DNA from: Cryobacterium glaciale
GTDB lineage: Bacteria; Actinomycetota; Actinomycetes; Actinomycetales; Microbacteriaceae
NCBI RefSeq assembly: GCF_004402535.1
Contig: NZ_SOEY01000007.1
Location: 62,001 to 126,000, forward strand
Direction of reading: 5' to 3'
DNA: 64,000 nucleotides
A model generated the notes under the pieces. It was not told the DNA's origin and did not search any database. It was given only the letters and a program-made list of their open reading frames with translations. Position 1 is the first letter of the stretch, and every line of letters begins with the position of its first letter. Of the stretch, positions 1-9,628 are shown piece by piece. The position numbers and the translations under genes are program-made.

Positions 1-13
1 GGCTGGCCTGTGA
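1..13 (+). CDS. 3' end of an upstream gene (partial)
   Basis: The reading frame GCT GGC CTG TGA runs into the window and its stop overlaps the GTG start of the next gene by three bases (GTGA). Such overlaps recur through this cluster, so an upstream co-transcribed gene is likely. In related actinobacteria a second, shorter PH-domain membrane protein often precedes the following gene. That identity is an inference, since only three codons are visible. Confidence 0.35.
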
Positions 14-1665
14 GCGAGACTGCCGCTTCCGTTCCGGCTCCGCTCGCTGCGCCGCGCACCGACCTCACCGACGGTGAATGGCACCGGCTGCACCCAGCGA
101 CGCCGGTTTTGCGGGGCGGCATCTTCATGGTGGCCATCATCGGCTTCATCATCGCCAACCTGCGCGAGCGACTCATCGACCTGTTCCTGGGTGAGGAGAA
201 CTATCGGGGCGATCCGATCGACGCGATCTACGAGCGCGGAGTCACCGGTTGGGCCCTGCTGATCCTGGCCGGGGTGCTTCTGGTCATCATCGGGGTGTTC
301 TACCTGTCCTGGCGAATGCACACCTTTCGGGTGACCGGCGAGATCGTCGAAGTGCGCAGCGGCGTGGTTTTTCGCAGCAACCGCAAGGCACGCCTCGACC
401 GGGTGCAGGGCGTCAACCTGGCCCGGCCGTTCGTTCCCCGGCTGTTCGGTGCGGCCCGGCTGGACGTGACGGTCGCCGGACAGGACGGCAACGTGCAGCT
501 CGCCTATCTCGGCTCGAAGCTCGCGGATGACCTGCGCCGCGACATCCTGCACCTCGCCTCTGGCCTGCGTCAGGCCAAACGGCCCGCCGAGGATCCCGCA
601 GCGATCGACGCAGAGTGGACCGCCGCGCCGCCCCTGATCGGCCCGGTCAACGTACCCGTCGCCCACTCGGCCTTCGGCGACGTCGCGAGCGCTCGCTTGA
701 CCGCGTTTCGGACTCCGGAACTGGACCCCGATGCTGCACCGCCCGAATCGGTCGTGCGCATTCCGCCTGGTCGACTGATCGGATCGATCGTGCTCAGCGG
801 CTTCACCGTCTTCCTCCTGCTGGCCGGCATCGGTCTCATCGTCAGCGTGTTCGCCGGCAGCAGCGGCTGGGTGCTCGTGGCGGTGCTGCCGGGCCTCATC
901 GGCAGTGTCGGCTACTACTTCTCCCGTATCGCCAAGACCTTGCGGTTCAGTATCGCGGGCACGAGCGATGGCGTGCGCATCGGCTTCGGGCTGCTGTCGA
1001 CGAGCAGCCAAACCCTGCCTCCCGGTCGCATCCACGCGATCAAGGTGTCCCAGCCCATTCTCTGGCGTCGTTTCGGTTGGTGGCAGATCAACTTCAACAC
1101 GGCCGGACAGGCGTCTGGCGGCAGTACGACCACCACGACGCGCGCCACCCTCCTGCCGGTCGGCACCCTCGCCGACGTCGAAAAGGTACTTCAACTGGCG
1201 TTGCCCGGGTTTGACACCGACAGGCAACGCGCCCTAGTCGAAAACGGCCTGCTCGGCGGTCGCAAGCGCGACGCCGGCGTCGCCGACTTCTTCAGCAATG
1301 CTCCCGCCCGCGCCGTCTGGCTGCGCCCGTTCTCATGGTGGCGCACCGGCTGGGCGGTCTCGGAAAACCTCGCCCTGATTCGCCGCGGAGTGCTCTCACG
1401 GGACCTGATCATGGTGCCCCTGGCCCGGATGCAGAGTGTACGCGTTAGCCAGGGACCGATTCGCCGGCGCCTGCGCCTCGCGTCGGCCGATCTGCTCACG
1501 GTCTCCGGGCCGGTGACCGCCTCGCTCAGCGTCATCGACGTGGATGAAACACTGGTCTTGTTTGAGTGGATGTCGACCGGTGCGGTGCGGTCGGCACTCG
1601 CCGACACCAGCCACCATTGGAGCCGCGCCGAGCCGACGGCCCACGACGAGGAAGCAGCGGAATGA
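10..1665 (+). CDS. PH domain-containing membrane protein (YdbT-like)
   Basis: A 551-residue membrane protein of the bacterial PH (bPH2) family. Hydrophobic segments lie near residues 36-51, 81-101 and 255-307. Between and after them are three PH-like stretches, near 100-180, 313-395 and 445-530, each beginning with a pattern such as FRVTGEIVEVRSGVV or LIRRGVLSRDLIMVPL. Multi-domain bPH2 proteins of this length resemble Bacillus YdbT, whose function is poorly known. The GTG start overlaps the preceding stop, and the stop overlaps the next ATG (ATGA), so it is translationally coupled on both sides. The family call is firm; a role at the membrane surface is inferred. Confidence 0.85.
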   Translation: MSETAASVPAPLAAPRTDLTDGEWHRLHPATPVLRGGIFMVAIIGFIIANLRERLIDLFLGEENYRGDPIDAIYERGVTGWALLILAGVLLVIIGVFYLSWRMHTFRVTGEIVEVRSGVVFRSNRKARLDRVQGVNLARPFVPRLFGAARLDVTVAGQDGNVQLAYLGSKLADDLRRDILHLASGLRQAKRPAEDPAAIDAEWTAAPPLIGPVNVPVAHSAFGDVASARLTAFRTPELDPDAAPPESVVRIPPGRLIGSIVLSGFTVFLLLAGIGLIVSVFAGSSGWVLVAVLPGLIGSVGYYFSRIAKTLRFSIAGTSDGVRIGFGLLSTSSQTLPPGRIHAIKVSQPILWRRFGWWQINFNTAGQASGGSTTTTTRATLLPVGTLADVEKVLQLALPGFDTDRQRALVENGLLGGRKRDAGVADFFSNAPARAVWLRPFSWWRTGWAVSENLALIRRGVLSRDLIMVPLARMQSVRVSQGPIRRRLRLASADLLTVSGPVTASLSVIDVDETLVLFEWMSTGAVRSALADTSHHWSRAEPTAHDEEAAE

Positions 1666-2423
1666 ACGAGAAACCCGGACGCCTCGGCGTCGGAATCATC
1701 GGCGCCGGCCACGTCGGCCCCATTCTCGGGGCAGCCCTCGCCGGCGCCGGGCACGCGATCGTCGGCATCTCGGCGATCTCCCGGGCCAGCCGGGACCGTG
1801 CCGAAGCCATTCTGCCGCTCGTTCCCATTCTGACCGTGCCCGAGGTCGTCGAACGCAGTGAACTGGTCATCATCGCGGTGCCTGACGCCCAGCTGGAAAG
1901 TCTCGTGCAGGGCCTCGCCGCGACGAACACCTGGCAGCCCGGCCAGCTCGTGCTGCATACCTCCGCCCGCTACGGCACCGCAGTGCTCGCCCCGGCGCAG
2001 GCCGCCGGCGCCATTCCGCTGGCCATTCACCCAGCGATGGCCTTCACCGGCACCAGCCTCGACCTGGCCAGGCTCGCCGACAGCTATTTCGCCGTGACCG
2101 CACCCGGCCCGGTGCTGCCGATCGGGCAGGCGCTCGCCGTGGAGATGGGCGGCGAACCGCTCATCATCGCCGAGGCCGACCGTGCCAGCTACGCCGAAGC
2201 CATCCAGATCGCCACCGCCTTCTCTACGTCGATCGTCGAACAGGCCACCCGTCTGCTCGCCGGAATCGGCCTCGAACATCCAGGGGCTATTCTTGGTCCG
2301 CTGCTGCGCTCCGCCATGGAAAACGCCCTCGGACGCACGAGCCCCGAACGGCTGGACCTGGCGGGATTCGACGAAATCGAGCAGCGGCAGCATCCGCTTG
2401 ACGACGACCGGGAGGTCGAATGA
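1662..2423 (+). CDS. Rossmann-like/DUF2520 dehydrogenase-like protein
   Basis: A 253-residue protein with an N-terminal nucleotide-binding fold (GVGIIGAGHVG at about residues 9-19) and the C-terminal helical DUF2520 region (IHPAMAFTG, then YAEAIQIATAFSTSIVEQA). The family resembles NADP-dependent reductases of the ketopantoate reductase or pyrroline-5-carboxylate reductase type. It sits just before panC and overlaps it by four bases (ATGA), which is a conserved arrangement in actinobacteria and fits a role in pantothenate synthesis. No reaction can be assigned from the sequence. The ATG at 1662, overlapping the previous stop, was chosen over in-frame upstream starts lying inside the preceding gene. 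Confidence 0.85.
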   Translation: MNEKPGRLGVGIIGAGHVGPILGAALAGAGHAIVGISAISRASRDRAEAILPLVPILTVPEVVERSELVIIAVPDAQLESLVQGLAATNTWQPGQLVLHTSARYGTAVLAPAQAAGAIPLAIHPAMAFTGTSLDLARLADSYFAVTAPGPVLPIGQALAVEMGGEPLIIAEADRASYAEAIQIATAFSTSIVEQATRLLAGIGLEHPGAILGPLLRSAMENALGRTSPERLDLAGFDEIEQRQHPLDDDREVE

Positions 2424-3292
2424 CCACGCCAGAAATGATCAGCTCCATCGCCGAGCTGCACGACCGTCTCGGCCAGGCGCGCGACCGCGCGGCGCTGACT
2501 GGCGGCGACACCCGCATCGTGCTGGTGCCGACGATGGGGGCGCTGCACGCCGGCCACCTCGCGCTGGTGCGGCGCGCGCACACGCTCGGCGACATCGTGG
2601 TGGTGTCGATCTTCGTGAACCCGCTGCAGTTCGGCGTCGGCGAAGACCTCGACAGCTATCCGCGCACCCTCGAGGCCGACCTGGCCGCCCTCGCGGCTGA
2701 GAACGTGGCGTTCGTGTTCGTGCCGAGCGCGCGAGAAATGTATCCGGGCGGGGCGATCGACACCCGGGTGACAGCCGGGCCGGTCGGCTCGCTCTACGAG
2801 GGAGCCGCGCGCCCTGGGCACTTCGACGGCATGCTCACCGTCGTGGCGAAACTGCTGGGCATCGTGACACCGGATGCCGCGGTGTTCGGCCAGAAAGACG
2901 GCCAGCAGGCTTTTCTGGTGCAGCGTATGGTCGCCGACCTGAACGTGCGCACCACCATCGAAGTCGTCGATACCGTGCGTGAACCGAGCGGACTGGCCCT
3001 GTCGAGCCGCAATCGTTACCTCGACGACGCGCAGCACACGGCGGCGCAGGCGCTGTCCGCCGGGCTCAGCGCCGCTGTGGCGGCAGCTCCGGCCGGACCC
3101 GGTGCAGCGCTCGCCGCCGCGCACGCGCGCATTGACGCCCAGCCGCTGGTTAAACTGGACTATCTCGTGATCGTGCACCCGAAGACTTTCCTCGCGGTGC
3201 CGGGCGACTATCGCGGGCCGGCCCGGATGCTCGTGGCCGCGCGGGTCGGCACCACCCGGCTGATCGACAACGTGTCGATCAGTGTCGGGTGA
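2420..3292 (+). CDS. panC: pantothenate synthetase
   Basis: A 290-residue enzyme that condenses pantoate and beta-alanine using ATP to make pantothenate, the coenzyme A precursor, in the cytoplasm. The adenylate-forming signatures are intact: MGALHAGHLALVRRA (HxGH near residue 43), SIFVNPLQFG, the GQKDGQQAFLVQR motif near residue 157 and the late LSSRNRYLD motif. The start overlaps the stop of the DUF2520 gene by four bases, so the two are probably co-translated. lysS follows after about 50 bases, apparently in the same transcript. Length is normal for the family. Confidence 0.97.
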   Translation: MTTPEMISSIAELHDRLGQARDRAALTGGDTRIVLVPTMGALHAGHLALVRRAHTLGDIVVVSIFVNPLQFGVGEDLDSYPRTLEADLAALAAENVAFVFVPSAREMYPGGAIDTRVTAGPVGSLYEGAARPGHFDGMLTVVAKLLGIVTPDAAVFGQKDGQQAFLVQRMVADLNVRTTIEVVDTVREPSGLALSSRNRYLDDAQHTAAQALSAGLSAAVAAAPAGPGAALAAAHARIDAQPLVKLDYLVIVHPKTFLAVPGDYRGPARMLVAARVGTTRLIDNVSISVG

Positions 3293-3341
3293 GGCGCGGC
3301 ATCCGCTTAATTGTGAACTGACAGCACCAACGGAGAACCAG

Positions 3342-4877
3342 ATGAGCCAGAACACCCCGCCAATCATTGTCCAGGCCTCGCCCGACGACGCTTTCTCCGA
3401 CGCGGAGATGAACGAGCAGAAGGCCGTGCGCCTCGGCAAGCGCGACCGCCTGAACGCGGCCGCCGCGAGCCCGGCCGGCGGCGCCTACCCGGTCTCGGTG
3501 CCGGTCACCCACACCATTCCGGCCGTGCGGGCCGAATTCGGCGAGCTCGAAGCGGATGCCGTCACCGGCGTCACCGTGGGACTGGCCGGACGCATCGTGC
3601 ACCTGCGCAACACCGGCAAGCTGTGCTTCGCGAGCCTGCAGAGCGGCGACGGCACCCGCATCCAGGCCATGGTCTCGCTCGCCGCCGTCGGCGAGGAATC
3701 CCTCGCCGCCTGGAAAGACCTCGTCGACCTCGGCGACCACCTGTTCGTCACCGGCGAGGTCATCTCAAGCCGTCGCGGCGAGCTGTCGATCATGGTCACC
3801 GACTGGCAGGTTGCCGCCAAGGCGCTGCTGCCGCTGCCCAATCTGCACTCCGAGCTCAGCGAGGAGACCCGGGTGCGCAGCCGCTACCTCGACCTGATCA
3901 GCCGCGAACAGGCCCGCACCAATGTGCTGTCCCGCTCCAAGGCCGTCGCGAGCCTGCGCCGAACGTTCACCGACCTCGAGTTCATCGAAATCGAGACTCC
4001 GATGCTGCAGGTGATGCACGGGGGGGCCTCCGCTCGCCCGTTCCAAACCCACAGCAACGCCTTCGACACCGAACTGTTCCTGCGTATCGCGCCCGAACTG
4101 TTCCTCAAGCGGGCCGTGGTCGGCGGCATCGACCGCGTCTACGAGATCAACCGCAACTTTCGCAACGAGGGCGCGGACTCGACACACTCGCCCGAGTTCG
4201 CGATGCTCGAAGCCTATGAGGCCTACGGCGACTACAACTCCATCGCCGACCTCACCCAGAAGCTGATCCAGGATGCCGCGTTCGCGATCGCTGGGTCGCA
4301 CGTCGTGACCTGGGCCGACGGCACCCTGTTCGACCTCGGCGGAGACTGGGACCGCATCGGCATGTATGACAGCCTCTCGGCGGCCGCCGGCATCGTGATC
4401 ACCCCCGAGACGCCGCTGGCCGAGCTCGTGGCGCTCGCCGAGCGCGAGGGCATCGAGATCGACCACCCCCTCCACGGCAAGTACGTCGAAGAACTATGGG
4501 AGCACTTCGTGAAGGGCGATCTGGTGCGCCCGACCTTCGTGCTGGACTTTCCGATCGATACGAGCCCGCTCGTGCGCGGCCACCGCTCGGTGGCCGGCGT
4601 GGTCGAGAAGTGGGACCTCTACGTGCGCGGCTTCGAACTGGCCACCGGCTACTCCGAGCTCGTGGACCCGGTCGTTCAGCGCGAACGCTTCATCGAACAG
4701 GCGAGCCTCGCCGCCGGGGGAGACCCCGAGGCCATGCGTCTCGACGAAGAGTTTCTGCGCGCGCTCGAGTACGGCATGCCGCCGACCGGCGGCATGGGCA
4801 TGGGAATCGACCGGATGCTGATGGCCCTGACCGGCCTCGGCATTCGTGAAACGATCCTGTTTCCGTTGGTGAAGTAG
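3342..4877 (+). CDS. lysS: lysine--tRNA ligase (class II)
   Basis: A 511-residue class II lysyl-tRNA synthetase that charges tRNA-Lys. The N-terminal OB-fold is near residues 60-160 (VTGVTVGLAGRIVHLRNTGKLCFASL). The catalytic core holds motif 2 (RNFRNEGADSTHSPEFAMLEAYEAYGDY) and motif 3 near the C-terminus (GMPPTGGMGMGIDRMLMALTG). The ATG at 3342 is preceded by GGAGA at 3332-3336. An in-frame GTG at 3282 would overlap panC and has no good ribosome site, so it was rejected. The stop overlaps the GTG of a small membrane-protein gene by one base. Confidence 0.97.
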   Translation: MSQNTPPIIVQASPDDAFSDAEMNEQKAVRLGKRDRLNAAAASPAGGAYPVSVPVTHTIPAVRAEFGELEADAVTGVTVGLAGRIVHLRNTGKLCFASLQSGDGTRIQAMVSLAAVGEESLAAWKDLVDLGDHLFVTGEVISSRRGELSIMVTDWQVAAKALLPLPNLHSELSEETRVRSRYLDLISREQARTNVLSRSKAVASLRRTFTDLEFIEIETPMLQVMHGGASARPFQTHSNAFDTELFLRIAPELFLKRAVVGGIDRVYEINRNFRNEGADSTHSPEFAMLEAYEAYGDYNSIADLTQKLIQDAAFAIAGSHVVTWADGTLFDLGGDWDRIGMYDSLSAAAGIVITPETPLAELVALAEREGIEIDHPLHGKYVEELWEHFVKGDLVRPTFVLDFPIDTSPLVRGHRSVAGVVEKWDLYVRGFELATGYSELVDPVVQRERFIEQASLAAGGDPEAMRLDEEFLRALEYGMPPTGGMGMGIDRMLMALTGLGIRETILFPLVK

Positions 4878-5023
4878 TGGGTTACCTGCCGGGCGATGAG
4901 TCAAGGCCCGACAAGGGGGGCCGCAAGCCGCCGTCGATGAACCGCATCGCCCTCTGGGTGATCGTCGGCGGCGTCGGCCTGTACTACTTGGGCAGCGGCA
5001 TCGTCGGCCTGCTCAGCAAGTAG
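4877..5023 (+). CDS. 48-residue single-span membrane protein
   Basis: A small gene whose GTG start overlaps the lysS TAG by one base. The product has a polar, Gly/Pro/Lys-rich N-terminus of about 20 residues followed by one hydrophobic helix (IALWVIVGGVGLYYLGSGIVGLL) ending in SK. The overlap with lysS and the clean amphipathic layout support real coding. No function can be assigned. It probably sits in the cytoplasmic membrane with its N-terminus inside. Confidence 0.6.
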   Translation: MGYLPGDESRPDKGGRKPPSMNRIALWVIVGGVGLYYLGSGIVGLLSK

Positions 5024-5057
5024 CGGCTATCCCCGCCTTTACGCGTAGGCTGAGACC

Positions 5058-5237
5058 GTGATTGAGAACTTCTGGGGTAACGCGCTCTTTTCGATTGTGC
5101 CCACCATTGCGCTCGGCCTCATGTTCTGGCTGATGATGCGCTCGATCCTGCGCGCCGACCGCACCGAACGCAAGGTGTACGCCCAAATCGAAGCCGAAGA
5201 ACGCGCCCGGCTCGGTCTCGACAAACCAGCCACCTAA
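5058..5237 (+). CDS. 59-residue membrane protein upstream of cls
   Basis: Starts with GTG and ends six bases before the cardiolipin synthase start. The N-terminal half is a hydrophobic helix (ALFSIVPTIALGLMFWLMMRSIL). The C-terminal half is charged and helical (RADRTERKVYAQIEAEERARLGLDK), probably a short cytoplasmic coiled segment. Its close packing against cls suggests co-transcription and perhaps a supporting role for that membrane enzyme. It is not recognised beyond that. Confidence 0.65.
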   Translation: MIENFWGNALFSIVPTIALGLMFWLMMRSILRADRTERKVYAQIEAEERARLGLDKPAT

Positions 5238-5243
5238 GTACCA

Positions 5244-6707
5244 ATGTTCGGCATCGACGGCCTGACCATCACCGTTCTGCTGGCCCTGATCGTCGACTTC
5301 TCGGTTCGCGTCATTGCCATCATCGTGGTACCCCGCAACCGGCGCCCGATGTCGGGCATGGCCTGGTTGCTGACCATCTTCTTCATCCCCTACCTCGGTG
5401 TTCTGCTGTTTCTGCTGATCGGCTACCGCACGCTGCCGCAGAAGCGCCGACTGATGCAGGATGAAATCAACAAGTTCATCCTCGACAGCACCGAGGGCAT
5501 GGAGCTGGTGCGCCGCGACCACCCGTGGCCGGGCTGGCTCGAATCGGTCGTCGAACTCAACCGCAACCTCGGAGCCATGCCGCTGGTCGGCGACAACACC
5601 GCGAGCCTGATCGGCGAATACCAGGTGGCGTTCGACACCATGATCGCCGACATCGACCAGGCCCGAAAATACGTGCACGTCGAGTTCTACATCCTCTCCC
5701 TCGATCACACAACAGCCCCCTTCTTCGATGCACTCGAGCGTGCTAGGCGACGCGGCGTGACCGTGCGGGTGCTGCTGGATCACATTCAGTCCATGCGCAA
5801 GCCCGGCTTTCGCCAGACCAAGAAACGGCTGACGGATGCCGGTATCGCGTGGGAGCTCATGCTTCCGGTGCAGCCGTTCAAGGGCAAATGGCAACGACCC
5901 GACCTGCGTAACCATCGCAAGCTGCTCATCGTCGACGGCATCGTCGGGTTCATGGGTTCGCAGAACATCATCGACCGCTCGTACAACATGAAAAGAAACA
6001 TCCGTCGCGGCCTGCAGTGGAAAGACTTCATGACCCGGCTGGAAGGCCCGATCGTGTCGGGGCTCAACGCGATCTTCATCACTGACTGGTACAGCGAGAC
6101 CAGTGAGCTGCTCACCCGCGACGTCGAGCCGGTGCATCCGCGACCGGTGACGGATGCCCTCGACTGCCAGGTCGTGCCGAGCGGGCCAGGGTTCAAGGGC
6201 GAGAACAACCTGCGGCTGTTCCTCGCGTTGCTCTACTACGCCCAGGATCGCATCATCATCACGAGCCCCTACTTTGTGCCAGACGAGTCGATCATGTACG
6301 CCATCACGACCGCCGTGCAGCGGGGGCTGCACGTGGAACTGTTCGTGTCGGAGATCGGCGACCAGGCCGTCGTCTACCACGCGCAGCGCTCGTACTACGA
6401 GGAACTCCTGACCGCCGGAGTACACATCTACATGTACAAGGCACCGTACATCCTGCACGCGAAGCACTTCACGATCGACGATGAGGTCGCCGTCGTCGGG
6501 TCCAGCAACATGGACCAGCGTTCGTTCAGCCTCAACATGGAGGTGTCCCTCATGGTGCGCGGCCGCTCTTTCGTGCGCAACCTGCGGGCCATGGAAGACG
6601 AGAACCGGCGCAACAGCCGCGAGCTCACGCTCGAGGAGTGGCTCAAGCAGCCGTTGCGTTCGACCATCCTCGACAACCTCGCCCGGCTCACCTCCGCCGT
6701 GCAGTAG
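5244..6707 (+). CDS. cls: cardiolipin synthase
   Basis: A 487-residue phospholipase-D-superfamily membrane enzyme that makes cardiolipin by phosphatidyl transfer. Two N-terminal membrane helices (ITVLLALIVDFSVRVIAIIV and MAWLLTIFFIPYLGVLLFLLIGY) precede two complete HKD motifs. The first is NHRKLLIVDGIVGFMGSQN near residue 223, the second HAKHFTIDDEVAVVGSSNMDQRS near residue 405. The double-HKD layout and length match bacterial Cls proteins. The gene is preceded at six bases by a small membrane-protein gene and followed by two strong inverted repeats. Confidence 0.93.
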   Translation: MFGIDGLTITVLLALIVDFSVRVIAIIVVPRNRRPMSGMAWLLTIFFIPYLGVLLFLLIGYRTLPQKRRLMQDEINKFILDSTEGMELVRRDHPWPGWLESVVELNRNLGAMPLVGDNTASLIGEYQVAFDTMIADIDQARKYVHVEFYILSLDHTTAPFFDALERARRRGVTVRVLLDHIQSMRKPGFRQTKKRLTDAGIAWELMLPVQPFKGKWQRPDLRNHRKLLIVDGIVGFMGSQNIIDRSYNMKRNIRRGLQWKDFMTRLEGPIVSGLNAIFITDWYSETSELLTRDVEPVHPRPVTDALDCQVVPSGPGFKGENNLRLFLALLYYAQDRIIITSPYFVPDESIMYAITTAVQRGLHVELFVSEIGDQAVVYHAQRSYYEELLTAGVHIYMYKAPYILHAKHFTIDDEVAVVGSSNMDQRSFSLNMEVSLMVRGRSFVRNLRAMEDENRRNSRELTLEEWLKQPLRSTILDNLARLTSAVQ

Positions 6708-6717
6708 GTGAGTCAAA

Positions 6718-6752
6718 CGGATGCTGCGTGCGGGGCCGGCGCGCAGCATCCG
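6718..6752 (+). terminator. inverted repeat after cls
   Basis: Arms CGGATGCTGCG and CGCAGCATCCG are perfectly complementary over 11 bp around a GC-rich loop, starting 11 bases after the cls stop. No clear T-run follows directly, so termination may rely on this together with the second hairpin at 6776-6814. Confidence 0.6.
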
Positions 6753-6775
6753 TCACGCTGTTCATATAAAAACAA

Positions 6776-6814
6776 AGGCGTGAAGGACGCTGCTCCGTAG
6801 CATCCTTCACGCCT
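6776..6814 (+). terminator. second inverted repeat in the cls-clpC gap
   Basis: Sixteen-base arms (AGGCGTGAAGGACGCT and AGCATCCTTCACGCCT) pair with one mismatch around a seven-base loop. With the preceding hairpin it insulates cls from clpC. The clpC promoter must lie between here and 6900. Confidence 0.55.
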
Positions 6815-6900
6815 ACGGCGAACAAACACCCGCGAGCGGCGCAGGCTGGTTACTCTCGATGTAACGGCACCAACTGCCCTGGCGCCAAGGGAGCGATCAT

Positions 6901-9426
6901 ATGTTTGAGAGATTTACCGACCGAGCTCGTCGCGTCGTCGTTTTGGCCCAGGAAGAGGCCAAGATGCTCAACCACAACTACATCGGTACCGAGCACATTC
7001 TGCTCGGGCTGATCCACGAGGGTGAAGGCGTCGCCGCGAAGGCTCTGGAGAGCCTCGGCATCTCGCTGGACGCCGTACGCGAGCAGGTTCAGGACATCAT
7101 CGGCCAGGGGCAGCAGCAGCCCACCGGCCACATCCCCTTCACGCCGCGTGCAAAGAAGGTCCTCGAGCTGAGCCTGCGCGAAGCGCTGCAGCTCGGCCAC
7201 AACTACATCGGTACCGAGCACATTCTGCTCGGCCTCATCCGCGAGGGCGAGGGCGTCGCCGCCCAGGTTCTCGTGAAGCTCGGCGCCGACCTCAACCGTG
7301 TGCGCCAGCAGGTCATCCAGCTCCTCTCCGGTTACCAGGGCAAGGAGCAGGTGCAGGTCGGCGCCAACGAGCAGGCGGCCAACACGGCCGGCAGCCAGGT
7401 GCTCGACCAGTTCGGTCGTAACCTCACCCAGATGGCCCGCGACAACAAACTCGACCCGGTCATCGGGCGCGAGAAGGAAATCGAGCGGGTCATGCAGATC
7501 CTCTCGCGTCGCACCAAGAACAACCCGGTGCTGATCGGTGAGCCCGGCGTCGGCAAGACAGCCGTCGTCGAGGGCCTCGCCCAGGCCATCGTCAAGGGCG
7601 ATGTGCCCGAGACGCTCAAGGACAAGCAGCTCTACTCGCTCGACCTCGGCTCGCTCATCGCCGGAAGCCGCTACCGCGGTGACTTCGAAGAGCGCCTGAA
7701 GAAGGTCACCAAGGAGATCCGCACCCGCGGCGACATCATCGTCTTCATCGACGAGATCCACACCCTCGTGGGTGCCGGAGCCGCCGAGGGCGCCATCGAC
7801 GCCGCGTCGATCCTGAAGCCTCTCCTCGCCCGCGGTGAGCTGCAGACCATCGGTGCGACCACGCTCGACGAGTACCGCAAGCACTTCGAGAAGGATGCCG
7901 CGCTCGAGCGCCGCTTCCAGCCGATCCAGGTGAACGAGCCGTCGCTGCCGCACACCATCAACATCCTCAAGGGCCTGCGCGACCGTTACGAAGCGCACCA
8001 CAAGGTGTCCATCACCGACGGTGCCCTCGTCGCCGCTGCGAACCTCGCCGACCGGTACGTCTCCGACCGGTTCCTGCCCGACAAGGCCATCGACCTGATC
8101 GACGAGGCCGGCGCCCGCCTGCGCCTGTCGATCCTGTCGAGCCCGCCGGAGCTGCGCGAATTCGACGAGAAGATCGCCGTGGTGCGGGCCGCCAAGGAAC
8201 TCGCCATTGAAGAGCAGGACTTCGAGAAGGCCGCCGGCCTGCGCGACGAGGAGAAGAACCTCCTCGGCGAGCGTCTGCGCCTCGAGAAGAAGTGGAAGTC
8301 CGGCGACGTCAAGACCACCGCGGTCGTCGACGAAGGCCTGATCGCCGAAGTTCTCGCCCAGGCCACCGGCATTCCGGTGTTCAAGCTCACCGAGGAGGAG
8401 TCCTCGCGGCTCGTCTTCATGGAGAAGGCGCTGCACCAGCGCGTCATCGGTCAGGAAGAGGCGATCTCAGCACTGGCCAAGACCATCCGTCGCACACGTG
8501 CCGGCTTGAAGGACCCCAAGCGTCCCTCGGGATCCTTCGTCTTCGCCGGCCCCACCGGCGTCGGCAAGACCGAGCTCGCCAAGGCTCTCGCCGAGTTCCT
8601 GTTCGACGACGAGGCCGCCATGATCTCGCTCGACATGAGCGAGTACGGCGAGAAGCACACCGTGTCGCGGCTGTTCGGTGCGCCTCCCGGGTTCGTCGGC
8701 TTCGAAGAGGGCGGCCAGCTCACCGAGAAGGTGCGGCGCAAGCCGTTCTCCGTGGTGCTGTTCGACGAGATCGAGAAGGCTCACCCCGACATCTTCAACT
8801 CCCTGCTCCAGATTCTGGAAGAGGGGCGGCTGACGGATGGTCAGGGTCGCGTCGTCGACTTCAAGAACACCGTGATCATCATGACCACCAACCTCGGTAC
8901 GAAGGACATCTCGGGCGGACCGGTCGGCTTCCAGCTGGAAGGCGACACCACCACCGGGTACGAGCGCATGGCCGGCAAGGTGAAAGACGAACTCAAGAAG
9001 CACTTCAAGCCCGAGTTCCTCAACCGTGTCGACGAGATCATCGTGTTCCCGCAGCTGACCAAGCCCGAGCTGCTGCAGATCGTCGACCTGTTTATCAAGC
9101 GCCTCGGCGTGCGCCTGCTCGACCGCGACATGACCGTCGAGGTCACCGTTTCGGCGAAGGAACACCTGATCGAGGTCGGATTCGACCCGGCGCTCGGTGC
9201 TCGTCCGCTGCGTCGCGCCATCCAGCGCGAGGTGGAGGACCGCCTGTCGGAGAAAATCCTGCAGGGTGAGCTCAACGCCGGTGACCACGTGCACGTGGAT
9301 TACGCCAACGGTGAGTACATCTTCACCACGACGACCCGGGTGGACCCGGTCGGCGTCGGAGTGAACACGGCCGCCGCAATCGGCACCGGCCCGGCAACGC
9401 CGGACCTCGCCATCACGAGCGACTAG
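6901..9426 (+). CDS. clpC: ATP-dependent Clp protease ATP-binding subunit ClpC
   Basis: An 841-residue Hsp100 unfoldase that feeds substrates to ClpP. Two Clp-N repeats span residues 1-145 ([19 protein letters not shown] and its second copy [19 protein letters not shown]). AAA domain 1 has Walker [10 protein letters not shown] near residue 213 and [10 protein letters not shown]. The UVR/M-domain ([19 protein letters not shown]) lies near 430-450. AAA domain 2 has Walker [10 protein letters not shown] near residue 550 and LFDEIEKAH. The order and length match actinobacterial ClpC, which is essential in relatives. AGGGAG just before the ATG serves as ribosome site. A perfect hairpin terminator follows the stop. 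Confidence 0.98.
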   Translation: MFERFTDRARRVVVLAQEEAKMLNHNYIGTEHILLGLIHEGEGVAAKALESLGISLDAVREQVQDIIGQGQQQPTGHIPFTPRAKKVLELSLREALQLGHNYIGTEHILLGLIREGEGVAAQVLVKLGADLNRVRQQVIQLLSGYQGKEQVQVGANEQAANTAGSQVLDQFGRNLTQMARDNKLDPVIGREKEIERVMQILSRRTKNNPVLIGEPGVGKTAVVEGLAQAIVKGDVPETLKDKQLYSLDLGSLIAGSRYRGDFEERLKKVTKEIRTRGDIIVFIDEIHTLVGAGAAEGAIDAASILKPLLARGELQTIGATTLDEYRKHFEKDAALERRFQPIQVNEPSLPHTINILKGLRDRYEAHHKVSITDGALVAAANLADRYVSDRFLPDKAIDLIDEAGARLRLSILSSPPELREFDEKIAVVRAAKELAIEEQDFEKAAGLRDEEKNLLGERLRLEKKWKSGDVKTTAVVDEGLIAEVLAQATGIPVFKLTEEESSRLVFMEKALHQRVIGQEEAISALAKTIRRTRAGLKDPKRPSGSFVFAGPTGVGKTELAKALAEFLFDDEAAMISLDMSEYGEKHTVSRLFGAPPGFVGFEEGGQLTEKVRRKPFSVVLFDEIEKAHPDIFNSLLQILEEGRLTDGQGRVVDFKNTVIIMTTNLGTKDISGGPVGFQLEGDTTTGYERMAGKVKDELKKHFKPEFLNRVDEIIVFPQLTKPELLQIVDLFIKRLGVRLLDRDMTVEVTVSAKEHLIEVGFDPALGARPLRRAIQREVEDRLSEKILQGELNAGDHVHVDYANGEYIFTTTTRVDPVGVGVNTAAAIGTGPATPDLAITSD

Positions 9427-9439
9427 GTACTAGTTCGGT

Positions 9440-9475
9440 AGAAAGGCCCGGCAGATTCGTCTGCCGGGCCTTTCT
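9440..9475 (+). terminator. Rho-independent terminator of clpC
   Basis: A near-perfect palindrome (AGAAAGGCCCGGCAGA, short loop, TCTGCCGGGCCTTTCT) begins 13 bases after the clpC stop and ends in TTTCT. The A-rich start and T-rich end make it potentially usable in both directions. Confidence 0.88.
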
Positions 9476-9495
9476 GTGCCCTCACCACTGTCGGG

Positions 9496-9586
9496 CATAA
9501 CTCCTGCAAATTCTGAAGCATCCGGTCAACTTCCGCGTCTTTCCGGGGGTCGCCGGTCGAGGCATACACGAATTGCAGGAGTTATG
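9496..9586. repeat. spaced inverted repeat between clpC and the GNAT gene
   Basis: Fourteen-base arms CATAACTCCTGCAA (9496-9509) and TTGCAGGAGTTATG (9573-9586) are perfect reverse complements separated by 63 bases. The pair could fold into a long-stem RNA or be two copies of a site in opposite orientation. It lies between the clpC terminator and the next start, so it may affect that gene. Its nature is unknown. Confidence 0.7.
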
Positions 9587-9628
9587 CGCGGGGAGGAGTC
9601 GCTGGAAGGGGATCAATAGACTGGGGGA

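Noticed and set aside
2189-3439. Long minus-strand frames opposite panC, lysS, cls and clpC
   Set aside because: They run antisense to clear core genes and are rich in Arg, His and Gly, as expected from complementary GC-rich codons.
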